A stretch of 64,000 nt of DNA from Agromyces tardus (GCF_003710805.1 NZ_RHHB01000002.1:186001-250000), one strand, 5' to 3'; counted from the stretch's first letter, positions 1 to 8,706 are shown. The notes: generated from the sequence alone by a model not told the origin. Program-made: numbers and translations.

Positions 1-36
1 CCTCGCTATCGCCGCCCACTGGGTGGCGTCGGGACG

Positions 37-543
37 TCACTTCGTGCGAGCGGTGCCCGTGCCGTCGTCCGTGGCCGACTCGGTTCCGGTGTCGGCGGCG
101 GCGCCGGCCCCCTGAGGGGAGCCGACCGTCCGCGCCGACGCTCCCGACCGCCACAGGGCGACGGCCGCGACGGTGGCGAGCACCGCCCATGCCAGCGCGA
201 GCGACCACGCGTACGAGCCCACCAGGATCGTCGGGTTCGGATTGCCGCGTGTCGACGCGATGATCGCGGGCAACGCGATCGCGGTGAGGATCGCGCCGAC
301 GAGCAGCGCCCCCTGTGCCACCGCGATGCCGCGCCGGCCCACCCGCCCCCGGGCTCGCGCCGCCCCCAGCCCGATCGCGACCGCGATCGGCGCGATCACC
401 GCGTCGTGCACGACGATCGCGGCGCCCACCCACACCACGATGCCGAGGTAGCGGTCGGGCGGCACCTCCGTCAGCAGCACGAAGCCGCCGGCGCCCACGA
501 GCCCCAGGCCGAGGCCGATCAGGATGCCGCGCGCCGCGCTCAT
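37..543 (-). CDS. Small polytopic membrane protein, function unknown
   Basis: The gene encodes a 168-residue hydrophobic protein with about four predicted membrane segments (near residues 5-25, 32-60, 75-100 and 118-140) and a short polar, Thr/Gly-rich cytoplasmic-looking tail. I do not recognise a family motif. The start is set by the ATGA overlap with the upstream oxidoreductase gene: its TGA lies at 540-542 and this ATG at 541-543, so the two are translationally coupled. A plausible role is a partner or quinol-side subunit of that membrane redox enzyme, but this is inference from coupling only. A longer reading frame exists in the same phase but reads through the oxidoreductase out of frame and is not real. 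Confidence 0.75.
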   Translation of the reverse strand: MSAARGILIGLGLGLVGAGGFVLLTEVPPDRYLGIVVWVGAAIVVHDAVIAPIAVAIGLGAARARGRVGRRGIAVAQGALLVGAILTAIALPAIIASTRGNPNPTILVGSYAWSLALAWAVLATVAAVALWRSGASARTVGSPQGAGAAADTGTESATDDGTGTARTK

Positions 544-1724
544 GCCGCCACCTCGATCGATCGCAGCCACTTCGTCTGCATGACCCCCGGCCGGCCGGGT
601 GCGATCACGCGGGCGGGGTAGCCGTGGTCGACGTGCAGCACCGAACCGTTGAGCTCGAGTGCGATGAGGGTGAGCGGATCCCGGGCGTACTCGGGCGGCA
701 TCTCGGTGCGAGCGAAGCTCCCACGCGTCTGGAGGCTCGTGAACACGAGCGGCGTCGTCGGCTCGGCCCCCACCTCCGCCAGCAGGTCGACGAGGCGCAC
801 GCCGCGCCACGAGGCCGACTGGCTCCAGCCCTCCACGCACGCGATCGGCAGCACGACGTCGGCCTGCGGCATCCGTCGCAGCTCCTCGAGCGAGAACGCT
901 CGCGAGCCGGCCGGCGTGACGAGCTCGAGCGACCAGCCCGGCGCGACCGCGGTCTCGGTCACGCCTGCCTGCGCGGCAGTGCGATTGACCGGCAGCCCCT
1001 GCGGGCCCACGCCCATGCGGCGGGGTGCGAACACGTTGAACGGGGAGAGCGCGTCGACCGACTGCCCGGCGGTGAGCAGCACGGCGGAGGCGGTGGCGGC
1101 GGTGACCCCGCCGACGAAGGCTCGGCGCGAGACGAAGCGCCCCGCGGCATCCGGATCGTCGCGGGCCGGCCGCCGCCAGAGCCGCGCGATCACGGGAAGC
1201 TTGACGCCGATGTGGATCGCCAGGCTGCCGATCGCGATCCAGGCGAGCGCGAAGTGCGTCGAGCGGAACGAGAACGGGAACGGGTACCACTGCACGATGT
1301 TGAGCAGGCCGATCGTCACCTCGACGAGCGAGACGCCGACGAGCACCGCGATCGACACGCGCTCGAGCAGGTTCGGGAGCGAGCGAACGGGCGGCCACGT
1401 GAAGAGCGCGGGATAGACCGTCCAGAGCTTCCCGAGCAGCAGGGGCACCGACGCGATACCCGAGATCACGTGCAGGCCCTGCGTGAACCGGTAGAGCTCG
1501 GCGGGTCGCGTCGGCAGCGGAATCCACGGCAACGGGTCCTGGAGCAGGTGGCTGTAGAGCCCCGTGGCGAAGCACACGAGGAACGCCGCGGCGAGCAGCC
1601 GGCCGATGACGACGGCCGAGCGCTCGGACTTCACGGGGTCGGCGGCCGCGTCGCGCGCGCGCCGCACGCCGGGCTCGAGCCGGGCGGCGAGCCGCGCCGA
1701 GACGCGTGCGGTGAGGTCGGCCAT
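540..1724 (-). CDS. Membrane-anchored molybdopterin-dependent oxidoreductase (sulfite oxidase-like fold)
   Basis: This 394-residue protein has two parts. Residues about 35-185 form a four-helix cytochrome b561-like membrane domain with several histidines suitable as haem ligands. Residues about 240-394 form a molybdopterin-binding domain of the sulfite oxidase/YedY type, with CVEGWS as the expected Cys ligand of molybdenum. A segment near 195-215 beginning with paired arginines (SRRAFVGG) resembles a twin-arginine-type transfer sequence between the halves, which would put the Mo domain outside the membrane. Known relatives pass electrons between a small substrate (sulfite, methionine sulfoxide or unknown) and the quinone pool. 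The substrate cannot be told from sequence. It is coupled to the downstream membrane protein gene. Confidence 0.85.
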   Translation of the reverse strand: MADLTARVSARLAARLEPGVRRARDAAADPVKSERSAVVIGRLLAAAFLVCFATGLYSHLLQDPLPWIPLPTRPAELYRFTQGLHVISGIASVPLLLGKLWTVYPALFTWPPVRSLPNLLERVSIAVLVGVSLVEVTIGLLNIVQWYPFPFSFRSTHFALAWIAIGSLAIHIGVKLPVIARLWRRPARDDPDAAGRFVSRRAFVGGVTAATASAVLLTAGQSVDALSPFNVFAPRRMGVGPQGLPVNRTAAQAGVTETAVAPGWSLELVTPAGSRAFSLEELRRMPQADVVLPIACVEGWSQSASWRGVRLVDLLAEVGAEPTTPLVFTSLQTRGSFARTEMPPEYARDPLTLIALELNGSVLHVDHGYPARVIAPGRPGVMQTKWLRSIEVAA

Positions 1725-1767
1725 GAGTCCAGTCGAGCACTCGGCACCCGACGATGCAGCCGCCAGT

Positions 1768-1845
1768 CCTTACGGTTCGCGAACGGGCGGCCCCGGGGCC
1801 GCGACGGGCGGATGTCGCGACCGCCGCCGTTCGCGTTCCGTAAGG
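1768..1845. repeat. Imperfect long inverted repeat in a divergent promoter region
   Basis: CCTTACGG at 1768-1775 is matched by CCGTAAGG at 1838-1845. The pairing continues inward through CGCGAACGG and CCGTTCGCG with two mismatches and one bulged base. It lies between the divergent oxidoreductase (start 1724) and membrane protein (start 1968) genes, so it could be an operator or a cruciform-forming regulatory site. No protein can be assigned to it. Confidence 0.5.
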
Positions 1846-1967
1846 TTTCACGGGCTCCGCTGCGGCATCCTCGTCCGTAGTCTCGCAACAGCGGGCCTCC
1901 CGCAGGCCGGCACGGTCGACTCGCGCCCGTCCCGCGCCCGCGCACCGACCCAGCCACGAGGAGCGGC

Positions 1968-3314
1968 ATGAACGTCGAGACCGACACCGCGCGCGAGCGC
2001 ACGCGTGCGCCGGCGATCGGGCTCGGCGTGGCCGTCGCGCTCATCGTGCTCGCCGTCGCCCTGCCGCCGCTCCTCGGCTGGAACGTGCACGTGCGGTCGT
2101 TCCCGCCGCTGCATGCCGAGTGGCTGCCGCGCGTCGGGCCGGGAACGCTGCCGGCCGTCGCGCTCGCCGTGTGCGCCGCCGTGTACGGAGTGGACGTCGC
2201 CGCCCGCGCGCGCTGGCGGTGGCTCCTGGCGGGGAGTTGCGTCGTCGGTGCCGCATGGCTTGCGAGCCTCGCGACGGTCGACGGGCTCGACGGCATCGGC
2301 GTCATCCTCGATACGCCCTACGAGTACCTGGAGACGGCACGGGCCGTCACCGACTTCCCGGCCACCCTGCGCGAGTACGTCTCGCGGATCCCCCTCGACG
2401 CGCCCCACAACTGGCCCGTGCACCTCGCCGGGCATCCGCCGGGCGCCCTGCTCTTCTTCGTCGTGCTCGTGCAACTCGGGCTCGGCAGCGGCCTCGCCGC
2501 GGGATTCGTGGTGCTCCTCGTCGGGGCCACGACGCCCGTCGCCGTGCTGCTGCTGCTGCGCCGGCTCGACGCCGAGGAGTGGGCGCGCCGGGCGGCGCCG
2601 TTCCTCGTGATGGGCTCGGCGGCGATCTGGATGGCGGTGTCGGCAGACGGCATGTTCGCCGCGTTCGCCGCGTGGGGCCTGTGCGCCCTCGGGTATTCGG
2701 CGACCGCGGGAACGCGAGGGGCGACGGCCGCCTGGGGAGTCGCGGCGGGCCTGCTGCTCGGGTACTGCGTGATGTTGTCCTACGGACTTCCGTTGCTCGG
2801 GATCCTCGCGCTCGCCGTGCTGCTCATCGCGCGCACGTGGCAGCCGCTGCCGTGGGCGGTCGGGGCAGCGCTCGCCGTCGTGCTCGCGTTCGCCGCCCTC
2901 GGGTTCGCCTGGTGGGAGGCGTACCCCGTGCTCGTCGACCGCTACTGGGACGGCATCGCGAGCCGGCGGCCGGCGGCGTACTGGGTGTGGGGCGACCTCG
3001 CGGCGCTGGCCGTGAGTGCGGGACCCATGGTCGGCCCGGCGGTCGCGATGGCGCTGCAGCGCGGCATCCGACTGCGACGTCTCGAGGCCGGCGAGCGCGT
3101 GATCGTGCTGCTCGCCCTCGCGGCCGTGCTCACGGTACTGCTCGCCGACCTCTCGCAGATGAGCAAGGCGGAGGTGGAGCGCATCTGGCTGCCGTTCGTG
3201 CCGTGGCTGCTGCTCGGCACGGCGCTGCTGCCCGAGCGTTGGCGCCGCGCCGGGTTCGCCGGACAGCTCGGCTTCGCGCTCCTCGTGCAGCACCTGCTCG
3301 CCACCGGATGGTGA
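1968..3314 (+). CDS. Polytopic membrane protein, GT-C glycosyltransferase-like, unknown substrate
   Basis: A 448-residue protein with roughly ten membrane segments. A long first external loop follows the first helix and includes the polar stretch HNWPVHLAGHPPGALL (about residues 145-160). This is the layout of GT-C fold mannosyl/arabinosyltransferase-like actinobacterial membrane proteins, which use polyprenyl-phosphate sugars at the outer membrane face. I see no clear paired acidic catalytic motif, so the enzyme activity is uncertain. The start is supported by GAGGAG four bases upstream. It is transcribed divergently from the molybdoenzyme and ends in a convergent terminator shared with the next gene. 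Confidence 0.7.
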   Translation: MNVETDTARERTRAPAIGLGVAVALIVLAVALPPLLGWNVHVRSFPPLHAEWLPRVGPGTLPAVALAVCAAVYGVDVAARARWRWLLAGSCVVGAAWLASLATVDGLDGIGVILDTPYEYLETARAVTDFPATLREYVSRIPLDAPHNWPVHLAGHPPGALLFFVVLVQLGLGSGLAAGFVVLLVGATTPVAVLLLLRRLDAEEWARRAAPFLVMGSAAIWMAVSADGMFAAFAAWGLCALGYSATAGTRGATAAWGVAAGLLLGYCVMLSYGLPLLGILALAVLLIARTWQPLPWAVGAALAVVLAFAALGFAWWEAYPVLVDRYWDGIASRRPAAYWVWGDLAALAVSAGPMVGPAVAMALQRGIRLRRLEAGERVIVLLALAAVLTVLLADLSQMSKAEVERIWLPFVPWLLLGTALLPERWRRAGFAGQLGFALLVQHLLATGW

Positions 3315-3392
3315 CCTCCGTCGTGCCGGTGCTGCGGATGCCGCGTGCGAGCCGCTCGTCTCGGGCGACTGCACGCGGCATCCGTCAGGTCA
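3312..3392. terminator. Bidirectional terminator hairpin between convergent genes
   Basis: A perfect 14-bp stem (3335-3348 with 3371-3384) is made of CGGATGCCGCGTGC and its complement, with outer arms TGACCT/AGGTCA at 3312-3317 and 3387-3392. It sits between two genes that converge here; the outer right arm overlaps the stop codon of the minus-strand gene. The stem is built from the GGATGCCGC word common across the window. Confidence 0.65.
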
Positions 3393-5000
3393 CTTCAGGA
3401 ACTTGAACAGCGCGGAATGCGTCGTCCCATCGTTGAGCTTCAGTGCGAAGGTGCCGCACTTGCCCGCCCACGACTTCTCGGTCTTCCAGACGTAGACGTA
3501 CTGGCCCGCGACCGGGTCGTAGCTCAGGCTGCTGCCGCCCGCGGTGATCGTCGTCTCGATCGCGTCGATCGTCGCGCTCGCGTTGCAGGACGTGAACGTG
3601 ATCGTCGGTGAGCCAGCGGCCAGGATGTCGAGGCCCTGATCTCCGTCGAGGCCGAACTTGATCGGCACCGCGCTGCCGGCCTTCGCCGAGTTCACCACGT
3701 TGCCCATGTCGACCGGCCGGAAGAACCCGGCGAAATCGTAGATCACCGAGTAGGTGCAGGAATCAGCAATGGATTCGTTGCCGGCCGCATCCCACACCGT
3801 CCCGGCCGGCACCGTCGCCGTCTTGCTTCCGACGCTGCTCGTCGCGAGCGCCACCGATCCGCTCGACGGGGAATCGTCGGCGATGCCAGATCCCGGTGAC
3901 GGGTCGTAGGCGGTCCACTCGGCGACTGCGCTGGATCCGAGGATCAGCGGCGAGGTCGGGCACACGAGGTCGACGACCGGCGGGGTGTTCTCCGTCACGA
4001 AGTACTCGCACGTCACCTCTGCCGATCCATTGCCGGCGAGGTCCTTCGCTGTGCCGGCCGGGGCCGTCGCGGTGGCAGGGCCGTAGCTCGACGTGTCCAA
4101 ATCGATGGACCCGCTGGAGGGCTCGGCGATGCCGGACCCGCCGGCCTCGTCGGTCGCCACCCATGTCGCCTCTGCGCTCGAGCCCAGCAGCACGTCCTCG
4201 TCAGGGCACGTGAGCACGACCACCGGCGGCGTCTTCTCGGTCACGAAGTAGGCGCACGTGGCTTCCGCGGACTCGTTCCCGGCGATGTCCTTCGCTGTTC
4301 CGACCGGTGCGGTGGCGGTCGCTGCGCCGTAACTCGACGTGTCCAGCTCGATGGAGCCGCTCGACGGCTCCGCGATGCCGGACCCGCCCACCTCGTCGGT
4401 AGCGACCCACGTGGCGTACGCCGTCGATCCGCGCAGCACCTCCTCGGTGGGACAGGTGACCACAACGACCGGGACGGTCTCATCGGGCACCACCACCTCG
4501 CAGTCGACGATCTCCCACGACACGGTGACGTCCTTCGTGGTCGAGAACGCAGCGCTCGAGGTGTTGGTGCCGGCCACCTTGTACGTGACCTTCGAGGTGT
4601 AGGTGCCCTCCACCGAGCCCCCCACGGTGATCTCGGAGTCCGACGGAGTGCTGAAGATGTTGTTGCTGGCCACCCAGTTCCCGGGAAGCGCCGCCGTCGA
4701 GGGCGCAGGCTGGGTGGCGACGGCGCCCGCGTCGCCCGTCGTCGGGAGCACCGAGAAGGTGACGGTGCTCGAGTTCGCGAAGACGTTGCCCGAGTTCACA
4801 TTGCCGTTGCGCTTCGCTGCGAGGCTCACGGTCGCGGTGTCCTGTTCACCGCACGCGATCGGTCCGAAGTCGATCGAGCTCACCTCCACGTCGAGCTCGT
4901 CAGTGAGGAAGAGGCTGTCCGCATACGCAATGCCGCCCCCGCCCAGGATCAGGGCGGCCGCTGTGGCCGCTCCAGCTATCGACATTCCCCAGCGCTTCAT
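3390..5000 (-). CDS. Secreted repeat protein with C-terminal PxKF domain
   Basis: The precursor has an N-terminal signal peptide (cut near AYA-D, about residue 30), an Ig-like domain (30-175), three tandem modules of about 81 residues (roughly 180-261, 262-343 and 344-424, counted from the upstream ATG), and a PxKF-type C-terminal domain carrying AVPIKFGLDG. Each module opens with VxCP and contains GSGIA, TATxPAGT and DxAGNxS, resembling bacterial Ig/HYR-like adhesive modules. Modules 1 and 2 are nearly identical, indicating recent duplication. Two ATGs are possible: I prefer 5000, with GGGGGA (5007-5012) at good spacing, over 5006, which abuts it. It is probably a cell-surface or matrix protein; its binding partner is unknown. 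No LPXTG anchor is present. Confidence 0.8.
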   Translation of the reverse strand: MKRWGMSIAGAATAAALILGGGGIAYADSLFLTDELDVEVSSIDFGPIACGEQDTATVSLAAKRNGNVNSGNVFANSSTVTFSVLPTTGDAGAVATQPAPSTAALPGNWVASNNIFSTPSDSEITVGGSVEGTYTSKVTYKVAGTNTSSAAFSTTKDVTVSWEIVDCEVVVPDETVPVVVVTCPTEEVLRGSTAYATWVATDEVGGSGIAEPSSGSIELDTSSYGAATATAPVGTAKDIAGNESAEATCAYFVTEKTPPVVVLTCPDEDVLLGSSAEATWVATDEAGGSGIAEPSSGSIDLDTSSYGPATATAPAGTAKDLAGNGSAEVTCEYFVTENTPPVVDLVCPTSPLILGSSAVAEWTAYDPSPGSGIADDSPSSGSVALATSSVGSKTATVPAGTVWDAAGNESIADSCTYSVIYDFAGFFRPVDMGNVVNSAKAGSAVPIKFGLDGDQGLDILAAGSPTITFTSCNASATIDAIETTITAGGSSLSYDPVAGQYVYVWKTEKSWAGKCGTFALKLNDGTTHSALFKFLK

Positions 5001-5028
5001 CAGCATTCCCCCATCGGACCATTTGATT

Positions 5029-5059
5029 CGTGTGCATGCACACGGTGAGTCCTCACCGT
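5029..5059. promoter_or_regulatory. Overlapping palindromes upstream of the PxKF gene
   Basis: CGTGTGCATGCACACG (5029-5044) is a perfect 16-bp palindrome. It runs directly into ACGGTGAG-TC-CTCACCGT (5042-5059), a perfect 8-bp hairpin. Both lie 23-60 bases upstream of the PxKF gene start, where an operator or leader structure would be expected. No regulator can be named. Confidence 0.5.
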
Positions 5060-5150
5060 ACGGGGTTGCGTCAGGGCGGGGTGAGCCCCCGTATGAGTGC
5101 CAGACGTCCGGGTGGCCGGGCGATCCGGACTCGCGACTGGGCCGCCCGCT

Positions 5151-5879
5151 TCAGTCCATCGCGACGGAGGCTGCGGGCTGGATCTCAGTCGGGACCGTGG
5201 CCGAGTCCGCCGGCGAACTCGGCTCGCCCGGGTCGGCGTCGAGGTCGACGATGCCGCGGAGGTAGACCTCGAGCTCCTCGGCCATGTCGACGCTGTCGCG
5301 GTCGAGGAGCCACTGCACCTGCAGGCCGTCCATCATGGCCACGGTCGCGCGCGCCGCGCTGTCGGGGCTGACCCCGGGCCGCAGCGCCCCGCGCTCGGCG
5401 GCACGCCCGAAGGTGTTCGCGAGGCTTCCGACCGTGAAGCGGTAACGGCGCACGAAGTAGTCGTGCGCGGGGTGGTCGGGCGTCGTGGCCTCTGCCGACA
5501 GCGTGCAGTAGAGCTCGACGACGCCGGGCACGGAGGCGTTGTAGCGCGCGAGCTCGACGAGTCCGCGCAGCGTCTGCAGGGGGTCGGGGCCGTCGATGGG
5601 GGCCAGCTCGAGCGAGTGCTGGTCGCGCAGGTCGAGCACCTCGGCCAGGAGCGCGCTCTTGGTCGGGAAGTGGTGGAGGAGACCGGCCTCGCTCATGCCC
5701 ACGGCCTCGGCGATCTCGCGGATCGACCCCGAGCGGTAGCCGCCCTTGGCGAAGACGGCGAGCGCGGCTTCGAGGATCGCCTCGCGGGTCTTGCGGGTCT
5801 TGGCGTAGGCGCCCCGGGGGCGCCCTCGGCCGCGCGGCTTCGGCGCCGCATCCGGCGTCGCATCGGTCGTGTCGGTCAT
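5151..5879 (-). CDS. TetR-family transcriptional regulator
   Basis: A 242-residue protein with a basic N-terminal arm (GRGRPRGAYAKTRKTR), a TetR helix-turn-helix at about 30-75 (IREIAEAVGMSEAGLLHHFPTK) and a helical ligand-binding C-terminal domain with an acidic tail. The start at 5879 is chosen because GGGAGGTGAG precedes it; an upstream in-frame ATG at 6017 lies inside the candidate operator and is unlikely. It is divergent from the oligosaccharide transporter operon, and two matching palindromes lie between them, so it is probably the operon's repressor. TetR control of a sugar operon is less usual than LacI control, and the inducer is unknown. Confidence 0.85.
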   Translation of the reverse strand: MTDTTDATPDAAPKPRGRGRPRGAYAKTRKTREAILEAALAVFAKGGYRSGSIREIAEAVGMSEAGLLHHFPTKSALLAEVLDLRDQHSLELAPIDGPDPLQTLRGLVELARYNASVPGVVELYCTLSAEATTPDHPAHDYFVRRYRFTVGSLANTFGRAAERGALRPGVSPDSAARATVAMMDGLQVQWLLDRDSVDMAEELEVYLRGIVDLDADPGEPSSPADSATVPTEIQPAASVAMD

Positions 5880-6005
5880 CCCTCTCACCTCCCGTGGATT
5901 CGCCGTCGAGCCTAGTCGGTGGCCGCACCGCACCGGACGGAGGTCTCCGTTTCGGGCGGATGCTGCGGCGTCCTCTTTCCATCGTGGCACCCGCTGAAAC
6001 AAAAA

Positions 6006-6053
6006 CCTAGTGATCATTAGAAATTCTTCCGTGAAAACCTAGTGTGCACTTGG
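6006..6053. promoter_or_regulatory. Two candidate TetR operators in the transporter-operon leader
   Basis: CCTAGTGATCATTAGA (6006-6021) and CCTAGTGTGCACTTGG (6038-6053) are imperfect palindromes with the same left half CCTAGTG. Their centres are 32 bp apart, close to three helical turns. Both are preceded by the same run of A residues. They lie between the TetR gene and the operon it faces. The promoter itself is ambiguous; TAGCTT at 6063-6068 fits a -10 element. Confidence 0.6.
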
Positions 6054-6121
6054 AATTCGTGCTAGCTTCCATCCCACGAGGCGATCCGCAGTGGTATCGC
6101 CCTTGATCAAGAGGACCGAAG

Positions 6122-7660
6122 ATGCTCCGATGGAGGAAGGCCACAGCAGCCGCCGCGATCGTCGCCGCAGCAGCAACGGCAGCGCTCGCGCTCACCGGCT
6201 GCGCGGCTGACAGCGCGGGATCCACCGCTGGTGGAGGCACCCTGACGCTCGGCGCGATCGCCGCGCCCACCACGTACGACGTAGCCGGCTCCGAGTGGGG
6301 CAACCGTGCGCCGTTCTACCAGGCCGTGTACGACACGCTCCTGCTCGCGACGTCGGAGGGCACGATCGAGCCGTTCCTCGCCTCGGCCTACGCGTACGAC
6401 GAGACGAACACCGTGCTCACGCTCACCATCCGCGACGACGTCACCTTCACCGACGGCTCGAAGCTCACCGCCGATGTCGTGAAGCAGAACCTCGAGCGGT
6501 TCAAGTCGGGCACCTCGCCCGACGCCGGCTACTTCGCGGGCATCGCCTCGATCGAGGCGCCCGACGACACCACCGTGGTCATCACGCTCACCGCGCCCGA
6601 CCCGGCGATGCTCAACTACCTCACCCGCGACCCGGGCCTCATCGCCAGCGGCGAGGCGCTCGCCGACCCCGAGTCGCTCGCGACCGACCCGGTCGGGTCC
6701 GGCCCGTACGTGCTCGACACCGAGGCGACCGTCACCGGTACGAGCTACACGTACACGAAGAACCCCGACTACTGGAACCCCGACCTGCAGCACTACGACA
6801 ACCTCGTGATCAACGTGCTCGGCGACCCGACGGCGGCGCTCAACGCCATCAAGGCCGGCGAGGTCAACGCCATCAAGCTCGCCACCAACGACAACCTGGC
6901 CGAGGTCGAGGGCGCCGGCTGGACCGTCAACTCCAACGAGCTCGACTTCCAGGGCCTGCTGCTGCTCGACCGTGCCGGCACGATGAACCCGGCGCTCGCC
7001 GACGTCCGCGTGCGCCAGGCCATCAACTACGCCTTCGACCGCCCTGCGCTGCTGAGCGCGCTGCAGAACGACCACGGCACCGTCACCGAGCAGGTCTTCC
7101 CCGAGACGAGCGCCGCCTTCGACGCCTCGCTCGACGACACCTACTCGTACGACCCCGAGAAGGCCAAGGAACTCCTCAAGGAGGCCGGCTACGGCGACGG
7201 GCTGACGATCGCGATGCCCAGCACCCCGCTGCTCGGCGCGAACACGTTCACGCTGATCGCGCAGCAGCTCGCCGACGTGGGCATCACCGCCGAGTACACC
7301 GACCCGGGCAACAACTTCATCGCCGACCTGCTCGCGCCGAAGTTCCCCGCGTCCTTCATGGCACTCGAGCAGAACCCCGACTGGCAGCTCATCCAGTTCA
7401 TGATCGCCCCGAACGCCATCTTCAACCCGTTCCACTACGCCGACCCCAAGGTCGACGAGATGATCGTCACGATCCAGAGCGGTGACGAGGCGACGCAGGA
7501 CGAGACGGTCAAGGAGCTCAACAAGTACCTCGTCGAGCAGGCCTGGTTCGCACCGTTCTACCGCGTGCAGGGCAGCTTCCCGTCGGACGCGAACACATCG
7601 GTCACGATGATGCCGACCAACGCCTACCCGGCGATCTACGACATCCAGCCCAAGGGCTGA
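6122..7660 (+). CDS. ABC transporter substrate-binding lipoprotein, peptide/oligosaccharide (family 5) type
   Basis: A 512-residue lipoprotein with a signal peptide and lipobox LTGC (Cys27), followed by a family 5 (Opp/Dpp-type) solute-binding fold. Segments such as TLTIRDDVTFTDGSKLTADVV, VGSGPYVL and DVRVRQAINYAFDR are characteristic of this family. Although the family is named for peptides, members in plant-biomass operons bind cello-, xylo- or manno-oligosaccharides. The downstream glycoside hydrolases argue for an oligosaccharide here. It is the first gene of the operon, with GAGGACC upstream of the ATG and a strong hairpin just after its stop. Confidence 0.88.
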   Translation: MLRWRKATAAAAIVAAAATAALALTGCAADSAGSTAGGGTLTLGAIAAPTTYDVAGSEWGNRAPFYQAVYDTLLLATSEGTIEPFLASAYAYDETNTVLTLTIRDDVTFTDGSKLTADVVKQNLERFKSGTSPDAGYFAGIASIEAPDDTTVVITLTAPDPAMLNYLTRDPGLIASGEALADPESLATDPVGSGPYVLDTEATVTGTSYTYTKNPDYWNPDLQHYDNLVINVLGDPTAALNAIKAGEVNAIKLATNDNLAEVEGAGWTVNSNELDFQGLLLLDRAGTMNPALADVRVRQAINYAFDRPALLSALQNDHGTVTEQVFPETSAAFDASLDDTYSYDPEKAKELLKEAGYGDGLTIAMPSTPLLGANTFTLIAQQLADVGITAEYTDPGNNFIADLLAPKFPASFMALEQNPDWQLIQFMIAPNAIFNPFHYADPKVDEMIVTIQSGDEATQDETVKELNKYLVEQAWFAPFYRVQGSFPSDANTSVTMMPTNAYPAIYDIQPKG

Positions 7661-7667
7661 GTCGACT

Positions 7668-7701
7668 CCCGGCCCGTCGCGGATGACCGCGGCGGGCCGG
7701 G
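7668..7701 (+). terminator. Intra-operon hairpin after the binding-protein gene
   Basis: A 15-bp stem (7668-7682 with 7687-7701, one G-U pair, loop ATGA) starts seven bases after the stop codon. It has no U-run. Such hairpins commonly stabilise or partly terminate the abundant binding-protein transcript relative to downstream permease genes. The distance to the next gene is 64 bases. Confidence 0.65.
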
Positions 7702-7764
7702 CCCCACACCCGGTCGCGCACCAGCCGGCCGTCCCGGAACCGTTCCACCACCACGGAGTCCACC

Positions 7765-8706
7765 ATGCTTCCATTCGTGCTGCGGCGCATCGCCTCCGGC
7801 ATCGTGATGCTGTTCGTGATCTCGTTCGTCGCGTACACCCTCCTCTACCTGAGCGGCGGTGACATCGCCCGCCGCATCCTCGGCCAGAACGCCAGCCAGG
7901 ACGTCGTCGCGCAGAAGGCCGCCGAGCTCGGCCTCGATCGGCCGCTCCTCACCCAGTACTTCGACTGGCTCACCTCGGCTCTGACGGGCGACTTCGGCCG
8001 CTCGTGGTTCACCGGCCAGCTCGTGTCCGCGAGCCTCTCGAGCCGCCTCGCGGTGACGCTCTCGCTCGTCATCGGCACCACGATCGTCGCCGCGATCGTC
8101 TCGGTCGTGCTCGGTGTGCTCGCCGCACGCCGCGGCGGCTGGATCGACGCCGTCGTGCAGTTCGTCGCGGTCATCGGCTTCGCCATCCCGGGCTTCCTCA
8201 TCGCCCTCGTGCTCGTGCTCGTGTTCGCGATCAACCTCGGCTGGTTCAAGGCCACCGGGTACACGCCGTTCGCGACCTCCCCGAGCGGCTGGGTCGCCTC
8301 GGTGACGCTGCCGATCATCGCCCTCGCGATCGGCGCGATCGCGTCGGTCGCCCAGCAGGTGCGCGGCTCGGTGCTCGACGCCCTCTCCCGCGACTACGTG
8401 CGCACGCTCCGCAGCCGCGGACTCAGCACCAATCGCGTCGTCTACAAGCACGTGCTGCGCAACGCCGGCGGTCCGGCGCTCGCGGTGCTCGCCGTGCAGT
8501 TCGTCGGCCTCCTCTCGGGCGCCGTCATCGTCGAGCAGATCTTCGCGCTCCCCGGCATGGGCCAGCTGTCCGTGCAGGCCACGAGCTCGGGCGACATCCC
8601 CGTCGTCATGGGCGTGGTGATCATCTTCGCGATCATCGTCATCGTGGTGAACCTCCTCATCGACCTCGCGCAGGCGGCACTCAACCCGAAGGTGAGACTG
8701 TCATGA
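7765..8706 (+). CDS. ABC transporter permease, DppB/OppB type
   Basis: A 313-residue inner-membrane permease with six membrane segments and the typical DppB N-terminus (LRRIASGIVMLFVISFVAYTLLYL). The cytoplasmic EAA-like loop SRDYVRTLRSRGLSTNRVVYKHVLRNA, which contacts the ATPase, is intact. It forms one half of the translocation pore with the fused permease-ATPase encoded immediately downstream, whose ATG overlaps this stop codon. Substrate is inferred, from the linked GH3/GH43 enzymes, to be a plant-derived oligosaccharide. Confidence 0.9.
   Translation: MLPFVLRRIASGIVMLFVISFVAYTLLYLSGGDIARRILGQNASQDVVAQKAAELGLDRPLLTQYFDWLTSALTGDFGRSWFTGQLVSASLSSRLAVTLSLVIGTTIVAAIVSVVLGVLAARRGGWIDAVVQFVAVIGFAIPGFLIALVLVLVFAINLGWFKATGYTPFATSPSGWVASVTLPIIALAIGAIASVAQQVRGSVLDALSRDYVRTLRSRGLSTNRVVYKHVLRNAGGPALAVLAVQFVGLLSGAVIVEQIFALPGMGQLSVQATSSGDIPVVMGVVIIFAIIVIVVNLLIDLAQAALNPKVRLS

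Noticed and set aside
37-1851. A 604-residue minus-strand open frame covering the oxidoreductase and the membrane protein
   Set aside because: Only its last 168 codons look like a protein; the rest is the oxidoreductase read in the wrong frame. The real genes overlap by ATGA.
5880-6017. Upstream in-frame extension of the TetR gene to the ATG at 6017
   Set aside because: It would run through the candidate operator, lacks a ribosome binding site and adds a non-family sequence; 5879 has GGGAGGTGAG.
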